The notes under the pieces: model-generated | Database searches by the model: none | Told to the model about the DNA's origin: nothing | The model's input: only the letters and a program-made list of their open reading frames with translations | Position numbers and translations under genes: made by a program | Part shown: one piece after another, positions 33,653 through 43,098 of the stretch | How positions within the stretch are numbered: the first letter of the stretch is position 1 | Layout of the letters: each line of letters starts with the position of its first letter | Source of the DNA: Syntrophus sp964555065 | GTDB taxonomy: Bacteria; Desulfobacterota; Syntrophia; Syntrophales; Syntrophaceae | Assembly: GCA_964555065.1 (NCBI GenBank) | Contig: CAZKRB010000002.1 | Location: 19,892-83,891, forward strand | DNA length: 64,000 bases | Reading direction: 5' to 3'

Positions 33653-35437
33653 ATGCATGATCAGGGAAGACCGATGAAGGGCTGGCGGGGAAAAATCCTG
33701 AGAATCGACCTGTCTTCCGGCCGGTGGGAAGCGGAGCGGCCGGAACCGGAGCTCTACGCCCGCTGGATCGGCGGCCGGGGACTGGCGGGATCTTATCTGC
33801 GGAAGCAGGTCACCCGGAACTGGGACGACCCGGACATGCCGCTGCTCTTCTTTACCGGCCCCCTGGGGGATACGGCCGCGCCGACCTCGGGCCTGCTGAC
33901 GGTCATGTCCCGCTCCCCCTTGACAGGCACCGTGGGGGATGCCGCCGTCGGCGGGTCGCTGGGAACGGCCATGAAGAAAGCCGGGTGGGACGGCCTGATC
34001 GTCACCGGCCGCGCGAGGGGCCTCTGCGGCATTGAAATCGCCGATGACCGGGTAACCCTCGTGGACGCGTCGCTCCTGGCCGGAGAGGCAACGTCCACGG
34101 CCTGCGCCCGGCTGAGAGAAAAGGGGGCGGTCGCTCTCGTCGGTCCGGCGGCGGAGGCGGGGGTCCGTTTTGCAAGTATCATCGTGGACGGCCGCTATGC
34201 CGCGCGCCGGAACGGCCTGGGGCTTCTGTTCGCCGCAAAGAATCTGAAATACCTTTCGATCCGGGGATCCGGTGAAACGCCCATCGCCGATCCCGCGGCA
34301 CTGCAAAAAGCGACCGGGGATGTGGAGCGCCTGATGGCGGCCTCACCGTTCCTCCTCGGGGAACTGGGGATCGCCCGGTACGGAACGGCAGCCCTTTACG
34401 ACCTCATCGACGCCCGGCGGATGATGCCCACGGCAAACTTCCGCCGCACCCGCTTTGAGGCGGCCCGGCAGATGAACGCCTACGCCCTCCATCAGCGCTA
34501 TGCCCCCCGCCCGACGGGCTGCCTCGGCTGCCCCATCCGCTGCAAAAGGATCGCGGCGGACGGACGGAGCCTGCCGGAATTCGAAGCCCTTTCTCATTTC
34601 AGCGCCCTGCTGGAGAACACCGACCTGGAAACGGTGATGGAGGCCAACCGGCTGTGCGCCGAACTGGGGATGGACCCCGTCTCGGCGGCGGCGACCCTGG
34701 CCTGCCATGGAGAAATCCGGGGCCAAGACCTTGAACCTCGGGAGATCCTCACCCTGCTGCGGGAAATCGGGACCGGGCGAGGCATCGGACAGGCCCTGGG
34801 ACAGGGGGCGGCGGCTTACGCGCAGGCCTGTGGAAGGCCGGAGGCGGCCATGACGGTGAAGGGCCTGGAACTGCCGAGCTACGATCCCCGGGGGGCTTAC
34901 GGGCTCGCCCTGGCCTATGCCACCTCGACCCGGGGGGGATGCCACCTTCGGGCTTATCCCATCAGTTCCGAGATCCTGCGCAAGCCCGTGGCGACGGACC
35001 GCTTTTCCTTCAGCGGCAAGGCCCTGATCATCAAGGGGGCGGAAGATCTCTTTGCCGCCGTCGATTCCCTGTCGGCTTGCACTTATGTCTTCGCCGCCGC
35101 CTCCCTGGAGGAATACGCCCGGATTTACACCGCCGTGACCGGGATCGAATCCACGGCCGATGACCTGTTGACCGCGGGGGAGCGGATCGATTACGCGGAG
35201 CGGATCATGAACTTCGAAAACGGATTCCGCGGCGCCGACGATGACCTGCCCGCCCGCTTCTTCGAGGAGACGGGAACGGGGGACGATCACCTGGAGATTC
35301 CGCCCCTGGACCGGGCCGAGTTTCTCCAGACCCGGGCGGCCTACCGGCGCATCCGCGGCCTCGATGAGGAGGGGCGGCCGACCCGCGAAAAAGCCGCGGC
35401 GCTGGGCATTGCCTGGGACGGGGAGGAAACAGACTGA
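33653..35437 (+). CDS. aor: tungsten-containing aldehyde:ferredoxin oxidoreductase
   Basis: 594 residues. The N-terminal domain begins MKGWRGKILRIDLSSGRWEA and contains the cofactor-binding SRSPLTGTVGDAAVGGSLG segment. The 4Fe-4S cysteines are in GCLGCPIRC (Cys290, Cys293, Cys297), with the fourth in SACTYVF (Cys476). All four are present, so it should be active. The enzyme oxidises aldehydes to acids, or reduces acids, with ferredoxin as electron partner and a tungsto-bispterin cofactor. The frame extends upstream to 33599, but GGTGGAG six bases before the ATG at 33653 makes that start best. The next gene, a class II aldolase-like protein, is cotranscribed after 137 bases. No separate ferredoxin or moaD is adjacent. 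Confidence 0.93.
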   Translation: MHDQGRPMKGWRGKILRIDLSSGRWEAERPEPELYARWIGGRGLAGSYLRKQVTRNWDDPDMPLLFFTGPLGDTAAPTSGLLTVMSRSPLTGTVGDAAVGGSLGTAMKKAGWDGLIVTGRARGLCGIEIADDRVTLVDASLLAGEATSTACARLREKGAVALVGPAAEAGVRFASIIVDGRYAARRNGLGLLFAAKNLKYLSIRGSGETPIADPAALQKATGDVERLMAASPFLLGELGIARYGTAALYDLIDARRMMPTANFRRTRFEAARQMNAYALHQRYAPRPTGCLGCPIRCKRIAADGRSLPEFEALSHFSALLENTDLETVMEANRLCAELGMDPVSAAATLACHGEIRGQDLEPREILTLLREIGTGRGIGQALGQGAAAYAQACGRPEAAMTVKGLELPSYDPRGAYGLALAYATSTRGGCHLRAYPISSEILRKPVATDRFSFSGKALIIKGAEDLFAAVDSLSACTYVFAAASLEEYARIYTAVTGIESTADDLLTAGERIDYAERIMNFENGFRGADDDLPARFFEETGTGDDHLEIPPLDRAEFLQTRAAYRRIRGLDEEGRPTREKAAALGIAWDGEETD

Positions 35438-35574
35438 TTCCGGTTTCAGATCAAGGATGACCGCCAGGCGGGAGGAATCGGCAGGGCAGGCGCACACTGG
35501 CCGCACAGAGGAAAGCCGATCGGATCGCCGAAGCCTGCGCGGGGAGATGAATTTGGACGATGGGTGAGGACGGC

Positions 35575-36729
35575 ATGGAACAATTGATCCGGAAGTACGT
35601 CGACAAGCTGGTCCGCTCCGGACTCGCCGAAGAAGGCGCCCCCCTGCTGGGCGCCCGGGATGCCGAGCTCTTCTGGAACCGGGAGGATCAAGCCCGCCCC
35701 CTCCTTGAAGAGGTCTTTGCGGGGCTGCACATCTCCGCTCTCCTCTTCGCGCCGCCGGCGGAACCTTACCGCACCGCCGTGGAATTCCTGGCCCGGACCG
35801 CCCCCAAGGGGATCATTGAACCGCAGGACACGGAAACCCGGACGTTTCTCCACGACCTGCCCGTCGTGACGGCTTTCGACTCCAGGGAAATCATCCGCGC
35901 GCTTAAAAGCCGCAAGTGCGCCATCATCCCCGGCCGGGGGATCGTCACCTCCGGCACGGTCAGCCCCGAGCAGGCCTTCGTGACCTACAGCTCCGCCTGC
36001 TTCGCCTGCTTCGTCAAATTCTTCGCCGATTATCTCCGGGATAGCCGGGCCGGCGGCGCAAGCCCGGAGCAGCAGAAGGCGTTTCAGCAGGCGGCCCGGC
36101 ACCTCGCTCCACCCGCCCGGCTGGATTTTTCCCTTCTGACCGGCCCTTTCCGGGATGAGGCGGCGGTCCTGACGGCGATGGAAGAAGCGGGGAAGGCCAC
36201 CGTGGACTGCCGGCTGGTCGACTCCTATTTCGGCAACCTCTCCTGCCTCTTCAACGAGACCCTTTACATCAGCCAGACGGGCAGCTCCCTGGACGAGCTG
36301 CGGGCCTGCATCGACCCTGTCCCCCTGGACGGCTCCTCCTGCGTCGGCATCACCGCCTCCAGCGAACTGAGCGCCCACCGGGCGATTGTGGCCCAGGGAG
36401 CCAACCGGACCGTCCTCCACGGCCATCCGAAATTTTCCGTTATCCTGTCCCTGTCCTGCGAAGAGCCAACCTGCGAACTGCGGGGACAGTGCCATCTGTG
36501 CTGCCCCCGTCCGCGGCAGGCCGCCGGCGTTCCCATCGTCCCCGGCGAAGTCGGCACGGGCCCCCATGGACTCTGCCACACCGTCCCCCCCGCCCTGGCC
36601 GGTCACCGGGGCGTCATCGTCTACGGCCACGGGGTCTTCACCGTCGGAAAAACCGATTTCAATGACGCCTTCGCCGCCCTCGTGGAAATCGAAAACGCCT
36701 GCCGGGAAGCCTATTTTGCGAGTCTCTGA
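35575..36729 (+). CDS. tandem class II aldolase/adducin-like protein
   Basis: 384 residues, about twice one aldolase domain. The C-terminal half has zinc ligands in VLHGHPKFS and VYGHGVFTVG, and DSYFGNLSC near the substrate loop, as in fuculose-1-phosphate aldolase. The N-terminal half repeats the end of the fold (CAIIPGRGIVTSGTVSPEQA, then FVTYSSACFACFVKFFADYL) but GHG is changed to GRG and no HGHP is present, so it looks like a degenerate, non-catalytic copy. A CPRP/CRxxC-like cysteine group (RGQCHLCCPRPRQ) sits in the middle of the second domain. It likely cleaves or forms a sugar-phosphate or hydroxy-aldehyde; the AOR upstream could use the aldehyde. The ATG at 35575 has GAGG five bases upstream; 35560 is an alternative. 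Confidence 0.8.
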   Translation: MEQLIRKYVDKLVRSGLAEEGAPLLGARDAELFWNREDQARPLLEEVFAGLHISALLFAPPAEPYRTAVEFLARTAPKGIIEPQDTETRTFLHDLPVVTAFDSREIIRALKSRKCAIIPGRGIVTSGTVSPEQAFVTYSSACFACFVKFFADYLRDSRAGGASPEQQKAFQQAARHLAPPARLDFSLLTGPFRDEAAVLTAMEEAGKATVDCRLVDSYFGNLSCLFNETLYISQTGSSLDELRACIDPVPLDGSSCVGITASSELSAHRAIVAQGANRTVLHGHPKFSVILSLSCEEPTCELRGQCHLCCPRPRQAAGVPIVPGEVGTGPHGLCHTVPPALAGHRGVIVYGHGVFTVGKTDFNDAFAALVEIENACREAYFASL

Positions 36730-36851
36730 GTATTGATTGGCCGGCCATGTGCCCGGTCAGGTGCCCGGGTTTCCATCCCTTCCAGAAACGTCGGAGAAGA
36801 TTGACCGCCCTCTGAACAGGACTCAAGGGCGTCCGTTTTCCGCTGCCATCC

Positions 36852-38150
36852 TCAGGGCATCAGGCGGGAGCGGATCGTCCGGGTGAGGCTGACCAGCCTG
36901 TCATCGGGGCAGCGGCTCAGGTCCATGCCCTCATCGGTGAAATAGGGGCTCAGGATTTCATAAAGATCCTCGGGAAGCCCGCCGTACTGGCCGAGAAAGG
37001 AGTGGAACCGCGAATGAAAACTGTAGACCCGTTTCTCCCGCTCCCCCAGGGCCAGGTAGTCGTCGATGGCCTGCAGAAGCCGGCTCCGGTCACCGGGAAG
37101 TTTTCCGTATAACCCGAGGAGATTGGATGCGCTGTCACTGAGGAGCTCCGTCTCGGCTTCGATGCTGCCGATCAGCACCCTCAGCTCCCGAACGACCTGC
37201 TCTTCCGGGCACTCCTCAAACTCGCCGTCCTTGACGGCCCTCTCCAGGGGCGTCCGGGGAAAGATCTCCAGCGTCCGGAGGCGGACGAAATCCGGGGCAA
37301 CGGCATTGATGACCCGCGCCGTCTCCAGGGCATGCTCCTCGGAAAGCTTCACTCCGCCCAGGCCGGGCATGATGTAAAGGGAGCAGGAAAGGCCCGCCTC
37401 CTTGATTTTCAGGCAGCCCTCCACGTGCTCCGCGCTGCTTTCCCCCTTGTTCATGAAGGCCAGGACCCGATCGCTGCCGCTTTCCAGGCCGAAATGCACC
37501 CGGTTCAGTCCGGCGGCGGCCATCTCCCGGAGGTCGGCCAGGCTCCGCTGCCTGGCTGCCGTTCTCGTCCGTCCGTAAACGGTGAAGCGCTGGAGAGAGG
37601 GAAAACGGGATTTGATTTCGCCGAGGACCGCGGACAGAAAGTCCGGCTTCAGAATCAGCCCGTCCGCATCGCCCAGGAAACAGGTTTCGCCGCCGGCCAG
37701 CCGCCAGCTCAGCAGGTGGGAAAGGTTGTCCTCGAAGGTCGGCTGATCGTTGAACCAGGAGAAAAACCAGGCCAGCCTGGGATCGACATCGTCGGGAAGC
37801 TCCGCCGTCGCCCCGCGGGGCTGCCCCTCATGGCCGGCCTTCCCTCCGGCCTGGAGAATCTCGGCGGCCAGCCCGGCCAGTTTGCCGTAATCCGCCCGGC
37901 TATTTCGCGAAATGCCGATCCCCCGCTCCCGCATCAGATCATCGAGGGCCTTTGCACACGCGATGTCCCGCCGGATTTCATCGAGCGAGCGCCGGGAGAA
38001 GGCGGCGCCCAGCTTGTAGACGGGGCAGAATTTGCACTTGTTCCAGTAGCAGTTCCGGGTCAGCCGGAAGGTCAGGCTGTCGTTTTCCGTCGGCGGCCGG
38101 ATTGTGCAGATTTCAAAAGGTTCTAAGCGGCTTAGATTCATTCCCGTCAT
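36852..38150 (-). CDS. radical SAM protein of the CX4CX2C type
   Basis: 432 residues. The cluster motif is LTRNCYWNKCKFCPVYK (Cys34, Cys39, Cys42), the CX4CX2C variant found in a family of uncharacterised radical SAM proteins. Further features are FTVYGRTRTAARQRSLADLR, HFGLESGSDRVLAFMNKG and YIMPGLGG, typical of Elp3/MiaB-like barrels. There is no B12-binding or TRAM domain and no SPASM cysteine cluster. Substrate is unknown. I chose the ATG at 38150 (MTGMNLSRL) with GGGAGG nine bases upstream over the frame opening at 38189. It converges with the aldolase-like gene and is divergent from the defence-like operon. Confidence 0.87.
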   Translation of the reverse strand: MTGMNLSRLEPFEICTIRPPTENDSLTFRLTRNCYWNKCKFCPVYKLGAAFSRRSLDEIRRDIACAKALDDLMRERGIGISRNSRADYGKLAGLAAEILQAGGKAGHEGQPRGATAELPDDVDPRLAWFFSWFNDQPTFEDNLSHLLSWRLAGGETCFLGDADGLILKPDFLSAVLGEIKSRFPSLQRFTVYGRTRTAARQRSLADLREMAAAGLNRVHFGLESGSDRVLAFMNKGESSAEHVEGCLKIKEAGLSCSLYIMPGLGGVKLSEEHALETARVINAVAPDFVRLRTLEIFPRTPLERAVKDGEFEECPEEQVVRELRVLIGSIEAETELLSDSASNLLGLYGKLPGDRSRLLQAIDDYLALGEREKRVYSFHSRFHSFLGQYGGLPEDLYEILSPYFTDEGMDLSRCPDDRLVSLTRTIRSRLMP

Positions 38151-38478
38151 AAAATCAAACCTCCCTGAGGGGCATTGTTTTAATTTCACACATCATTTCC
38201 ATAAGATAAACCTTTTCGCTTGCGCTTAATCCGCATTTGGACCCTCAATTTGCAGATCTGGTCAATGGTTTCAGCGATTTACTTACCGAGGAAGCGGGAT
38301 GCATTATAACTTTTCTTTGGCTGTTGTTCGAGAATCTCTTCATCTTTCTCAAAGCTGCCAAAGCAGCCGTTGTTCATCGCACGTTTCCGCCCCACAGCAG
38401 GATAAATCAACAAAACACATTGAAATTTCATTGATTTCCATGTATGAGGACAGTGCTTGCCACTGGGTGGAAACGACC

Positions 38479-41331
38479 ATGCGCCTCACGGATTACCACG
38501 CGAAATATTATGCTCATGAACTGACCAAGCGCTGCCCTTCGGACAACCTGGAAAAGCTGGCCGCCTCTCTGGTGGACGCCCAGGTTGACCTAAATCCGCA
38601 CCAGGTGGATGCGGCCCTCTTTGCCTTCCAATCTCCCCTGTCCCGCGGCGCCATCCTGGCGGATGAAGTCGGCCTGGGCAAGACCATCGAAGCCGGGATT
38701 GTCCTGGCCCAGAAGTGGGCGGAACGCAAGCGCCGGATCCTGATCATCGTCCCTTCCAGTCTCCGCAAGCAGTGGAACCAGGAACTGCGGGAAAAATTCT
38801 TTCTCCCCTCCATCATCCTGGAATCCAAGTCCTTCAATCAGGGAATCAAGCAGGGCAGGTACAATCCCTTCGACCAGGGGGAAATCGTCATCACCTCCTA
38901 TCCCTTTGCCCGCAACAAGGCCGAGCAGATTCAGGCCATCCCCTGGGACCTGGTGGTCATCGATGAAGCGCACCGGCTGCGGAACGTCTACAAAACCTCC
39001 AACAAGATCGCCCGCGCCCTTAAAGCCGCCCTGCCGGATGTTCCCAAACTGCTGCTCACGGCAACGCCGCTGCAGAACACCCTCATGGAACTGTACGGCC
39101 TGGTCAGTTTCATCGATCCCCACGCCTTCGGCGATCTGCAGAGTTTCAAAAGCCGCTTTTCCCGCCTGAGCAGCGAAACCGACTTCGCTGAGCTGAAAGC
39201 CCGCCTTGCACCAGTCTGCAGGCGAACTCTCCGGCGGCAGGTGCTGGAGTATATCCGGTATACCAACCGGATTCCCATTACTCAGGAATTCGTGCCCACC
39301 CCAGATGAACAGGTACTCTACGATCTGGTTTCAGAATACCTGCGCCGCGAAAACCTTCAGGCCCTCCCGGCCAGTCAGCGCACCCTGATGATCCTCGTGT
39401 TGCGGAAACTGTTGGCTTCGTCCACCTTTGCCATTGCCGGAGCGCTGGACTCGATGGCGAACCGGCTGAAAACGAAGCTGAAGGATTCCGGACCATCCGG
39501 CGCAGTTGCTGAAGACCTGACGACGGATTTTGAAATTCTCGACGAACTCAGGGAGGAATGGGGTGAAGACGATTACGAAGAACGGCTGACGGCAGCCAAC
39601 CGGGAAGCCATTATTCAGGAGATAAAAGACCTGGAGGCGTTCCGGGATCTGGCGGTCTCCATTTCGGAGAACGCCAAGGGCAAGGCCCTGCTGCTGGCGC
39701 TGAAAGCGGGTTTCGCCAAAGCCGGGTCTTTGGGAGCCGCCCGGAAGGCCCTTATCTTTACCGAATCCCGGAGAACCCAGGACTATCTGGTTCGACTCCT
39801 TTCCCAAAACGGCTACCGGGACCGGATCGTCCTGTTCAAAGGCACCCATAATGACGAGCAGGCCCGAAACATCTACCGCCAGTGGCTTGCCCGGCATGCG
39901 GGAAGCGACCGGATCACCGGCTCCCGCACCGCCGACCTGCGGGCGGCCCTGGTGGACTATTTTCGGGAAGAGGCCCAGATCATGATCGCCACGGAAGCGG
40001 CGGCGGAAGGGATCAACCTTCAGTTCTGTTCGCTGGTGGTCAATTACGATCTCCCCTGGAATCCGCAGCGCATCGAACAGCGAATCGGGCGCTGCCACCG
40101 GTACGGTCAGCAGCATGACGTGGTGGTGGTCAACTTTCTCAACAGGAACAACGCCGCCGATCAACGGGTTTATGAACTGCTGTCGGAGAAGTTCGCCCTG
40201 TTCAGCGGCGTGTTCGGCGCCAGTGATGAAGTGCTGGGGCGCATCGAATCGGGCGTGGATTTCGAGAAGCGCATCGTCCGGATTTATCAGGAATGCCGAT
40301 CGCCGGAAGAGATTCAGGCGTCCTTCGACGCCCTGCAGCAGGAGCTGGAAGCGGAGATTGACGAGAATATGAAAGTCACCCGCCAGAAGCTGCTGGAGAA
40401 CTTCGACGAAGAGGTTCATGAGAAACTGCGGGTCAATCTCCGGGAAAGCATGGAGTATCTGAACCGCTATGAAAACTGGTTCTGGGAGCTAACCGGCTTC
40501 GCCCTCCGTCAGCATGCCGAGTTTCTGCCCGGCGAAACGGCCTTCCGGCTGCTGACGAATCCCTTCCGCGGCGACACCATTCCCCTGGGCATTTACCGGC
40601 TGGGCAGAAATGTGCGGGATGCCCATGTCTACCGCATCGGTCATCCCCTGGCACAAAACATTCTACAGGCTGCCGCCGAAAAGCATCTACCGGAAGCCGA
40701 AATCGTCTTCGATTACACTGGCCATCCGGTAAAGATTTCCATTCTGGAACCTCTGCTCCGCCAGTCGGGCACTCTGTCCCTCTTCGGCCTGACGGTGGAA
40801 TCCCTGAATGAGGAGGATTATCTGATTTTCTCCGCCGTTACAAACGACGGGACGGTTCTTGACGAGGAACAGGCGCGGAAGCTTTTTTCGCTGCCGGGAG
40901 ATTGTTCCGTCCTGGAAGGCTCCCTTCTCGGCCGTGACCGCCTTCATCAGATTTACGATGCAAGAGCCGACGGAATCGTTAAGGCCATCAATGCCCGGAA
41001 TTCCCGGTTCTTTGATGAAGAGTTGGAAAAGCTGGAAAAGTGGGCCGAGGACCTCAAAAGCGGCCTGGAGTTCGATTTGAAAGAACGGGATCGGGAAATC
41101 AAATTCCTGAAGACCGAGTCCCGGAAGATTCTGCGGCTTGAAGAAAAACTGAATGCCCAGCGGGAGATCAAGGAACTGGAGAAAAAGCGCAACGCAAAGC
41201 GCCGCAATCTTTTTGAGGCCCAGGATGAGATCGAGCGGCGCAAGGAAACCTTGATCGGCGAGGTGGAGGCACGGCTGCAGCAGCAGAGCAGCACCCGGGA
41301 GTTGTTCACCATCCGCTGGCGGGTTGTGTAG
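38479..41331 (+). CDS. SNF2-family DNA helicase of a defence-like operon
   Basis: 950 residues. Helicase domain 1 has Walker A DEVGLGKTIE (62-71), motif II DEAH (162-165) and LLLTATPLQN. Domain 2 has ALIFTESRRTQDYLVRLL and ATEAAAEGINLQF with QRIGRCHRYGQ, a RapA/SNF2 pattern. The last ~350 residues are largely alpha-helical with a coiled coil rich in Glu/Lys/Arg (about 850-935). It resembles the SNF2 subunit found with restriction-type methyltransferases and the DrmD helicase of DISARM, but no drmA, drmB or drmC is present. The frame can be read from 38299; the start MRLTDYHAKYYAHELTKR at 38479 with GGTGG seven bases before it fits the family better. It is the first gene of a five-gene run. 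Confidence 0.9.
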   Translation: MRLTDYHAKYYAHELTKRCPSDNLEKLAASLVDAQVDLNPHQVDAALFAFQSPLSRGAILADEVGLGKTIEAGIVLAQKWAERKRRILIIVPSSLRKQWNQELREKFFLPSIILESKSFNQGIKQGRYNPFDQGEIVITSYPFARNKAEQIQAIPWDLVVIDEAHRLRNVYKTSNKIARALKAALPDVPKLLLTATPLQNTLMELYGLVSFIDPHAFGDLQSFKSRFSRLSSETDFAELKARLAPVCRRTLRRQVLEYIRYTNRIPITQEFVPTPDEQVLYDLVSEYLRRENLQALPASQRTLMILVLRKLLASSTFAIAGALDSMANRLKTKLKDSGPSGAVAEDLTTDFEILDELREEWGEDDYEERLTAANREAIIQEIKDLEAFRDLAVSISENAKGKALLLALKAGFAKAGSLGAARKALIFTESRRTQDYLVRLLSQNGYRDRIVLFKGTHNDEQARNIYRQWLARHAGSDRITGSRTADLRAALVDYFREEAQIMIATEAAAEGINLQFCSLVVNYDLPWNPQRIEQRIGRCHRYGQQHDVVVVNFLNRNNAADQRVYELLSEKFALFSGVFGASDEVLGRIESGVDFEKRIVRIYQECRSPEEIQASFDALQQELEAEIDENMKVTRQKLLENFDEEVHEKLRVNLRESMEYLNRYENWFWELTGFALRQHAEFLPGETAFRLLTNPFRGDTIPLGIYRLGRNVRDAHVYRIGHPLAQNILQAAAEKHLPEAEIVFDYTGHPVKISILEPLLRQSGTLSLFGLTVESLNEEDYLIFSAVTNDGTVLDEEQARKLFSLPGDCSVLEGSLLGRDRLHQIYDARADGIVKAINARNSRFFDEELEKLEKWAEDLKSGLEFDLKERDREIKFLKTESRKILRLEEKLNAQREIKELEKKRNAKRRNLFEAQDEIERRKETLIGEVEARLQQQSSTRELFTIRWRVV

Positions 41332-41453
41332 TTTTCATAGCTCCAAATGTGAAAGGAAGCGTGAAGTGGTAGAGGTGACTTTTCCGCCACCTCGGCAGAA
41401 AGAGCAGAGAACATTACGAAGAAAAACGGAATGGGTTTAGCGCAGGAGGGACA

Positions 41454-42341
41454 ATGACTGATACCCCACAAGAATTTGGCGGCGACTGGACAAATGAAAA
41501 ACTTTTACGTGTGCAAAAATATCTGACGGCCTATACCACAGCCCTAAAAAGCAGGCCTTTTCAACTCTTATATATCGATGCATTTGCCGGCACAGGTTAT
41601 AGGACTATCAAAAGTAAAGATAACCAGCAGGATCTTTTATTCCCCGACCTGGCAGGCGATGAAGCTGAGGCATATCGTGCAGGATCCGCCAGAATTGCAC
41701 TGGAAATTGTTCCCCGTTTTGCTGAGTACTATCTTATCGAGCAGGATGCGGAAAAATGTGCCCAACTTGAAAAGCTAAAAGAAGAGTTTCCCGATAAAGC
41801 GAAGAATATCCATATCATCAATGAAGACGCCAATGAAGTTCTCAATCGGGTATGCGATACTTCCTGGAAACAAAGGAATATCCGGGCGGTACTTTTCCTG
41901 GATCCCTACGGAATGAACGTTTCCTGGCATACCATTGAGGCTATTGCCAGAACAGAAGCCATCGATATGTGGTACCTGTTCCCACTTGGCATTGGCGTTA
42001 ACCGACTGCTGACGAAAGATGGTAATATTCCAGATGCTTGGCAGGAAAAACTTGACGACATTTTTGGTTGTTCGGATTGGAGGGAACTTTCTTACAAGAA
42101 GGAATTTATTCCAGGATTGTTCGGAGAGGAAGAAATAACCACAAAAACAGGTACATTCAAGAAAATTGCTGATTTCTTTGTGGAGAGACTGGGCACCGCC
42201 TTCGCCGGTGTCGCAAAACACCCTTTACCACTCTATAATTCTCGTAACAATCCTCTTTACCTGCTATGCTTTGCCTGCGGCAACAAAAGAGGTGCTCCAG
42301 TAGCGCTCAGAATTGCCGAACACATTTTAAAAGGAACCTGA
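41454..42341 (+). CDS. tcmP: three-Cys-motif partner protein TcmP
   Basis: 295 residues, the usual TcmP length. It begins KLLRVQKYLTAYTTALKSRP and has LLYIDAFAGTGYR (FAGTG at 44-48) and LFLDPYGMNVSW (DPYG at 150-153), which look like motifs I and IV of a class I methyltransferase fold. The family is known only as the regular neighbour of Gp37/Gp68 proteins with a three-cysteine motif, and exactly such a gene starts one base after the stop here. Function is undetermined; a SAM-dependent or SAM-binding role is my inference. It is clearly more AT-rich than the SNF2, mod and res genes, suggesting that the pair was inserted as a unit. Confidence 0.9.
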   Translation: MTDTPQEFGGDWTNEKLLRVQKYLTAYTTALKSRPFQLLYIDAFAGTGYRTIKSKDNQQDLLFPDLAGDEAEAYRAGSARIALEIVPRFAEYYLIEQDAEKCAQLEKLKEEFPDKAKNIHIINEDANEVLNRVCDTSWKQRNIRAVLFLDPYGMNVSWHTIEAIARTEAIDMWYLFPLGIGVNRLLTKDGNIPDAWQEKLDDIFGCSDWRELSYKKEFIPGLFGEEEITTKTGTFKKIADFFVERLGTAFAGVAKHPLPLYNSRNNPLYLLCFACGNKRGAPVALRIAEHILKGT

Positions 42342-42342
42342 C

Positions 42343-43098
42343 ATGGCTACTCATTCTGCAATCGAATGGACCGGGTCAACCTGGAACCCGGTGACCGGGT
42401 GTGTCAAGATAAGCCCCGGCTGCAAGCATTGCTATGCCGAGCGTTTGGCAAAACGTTTACAGGCCATGGGACAGAAGAATTATGCCAAGGGTTTTGAATT
42501 GGCGCTTCATCCACATTCACTGGAGCTGCCTCTCTCCTGGAAAAAGCCACAGACCATTTTCGTCAATTCCATGAGCGATCTTTTTTTAGAAGAGGTCCCG
42601 GTTGAATTCATTCAACAGGTCTTTGATGTAATGCGGCGGGCATATTGGCATACCTTTCAGGTGCTTACGAAGCGAGGGGTACGTCTTGCAGCCTTGAATC
42701 CGATACTGACATGGGCGGATAATATCTGGATGGGCGTGACCGTCGAGAACAGCGATTATACCTTCCGCATTGATCAGCTGCGAGCAACAGGTGCTCGGGT
42801 CAAATTCCTTTCCGTGGAGCCTCTGTTGGGACCGGTGGCCGACCTTGATTTACGGGGTATCGACTGGGTGATTGTTGGCGGAGAATCCGGCCCCGGTGCA
42901 CGACCCATGGCGAAAGAATGGGTCGTTGATATCAGGAACCAGTGTTTGGCGGAAAAGATTCCTTTTTTCTTCAAACAGTGGGGCGGTTTCCATAAAAAGA
43001 GAGCCGGAAGGGAACTTGATGGTAAAACCTGGGATCAAATGCCGTGGCAATATCGGCAAAGGACATTGTCTACGTCTCGAATAGACAGGGTTTCATAA
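42343..43098 (+). CDS. phage Gp37/Gp68 (DUF5131) family three-Cys protein
   Basis: 251 residues. The N-terminus IEWTGSTWNPVTGCVKISPG then CKHCYAERLAKRL carries the three-Cys motif (Cys20, Cys27, Cys30), radical-SAM-like but with spacing C-X6-C-X2-C. Further family blocks are FVNSMSDLFLEEVP, FQVLTKRG, WMGVTVENSDYTFRI and FLSVEPLLGPV, then WVIVGGESGPGARPM and FFFKQWGG. The family is common in phages and next to TcmP; its reaction is unknown. The start is one base after tcmP, and the stop TAA overlaps the ATG of the methyltransferase gene (TAATG), so all three are coupled. Base composition matches tcmP, not the flanking genes. Confidence 0.93.
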   Translation: MATHSAIEWTGSTWNPVTGCVKISPGCKHCYAERLAKRLQAMGQKNYAKGFELALHPHSLELPLSWKKPQTIFVNSMSDLFLEEVPVEFIQQVFDVMRRAYWHTFQVLTKRGVRLAALNPILTWADNIWMGVTVENSDYTFRIDQLRATGARVKFLSVEPLLGPVADLDLRGIDWVIVGGESGPGARPMAKEWVVDIRNQCLAEKIPFFFKQWGGFHKKRAGRELDGKTWDQMPWQYRQRTLSTSRIDRVS

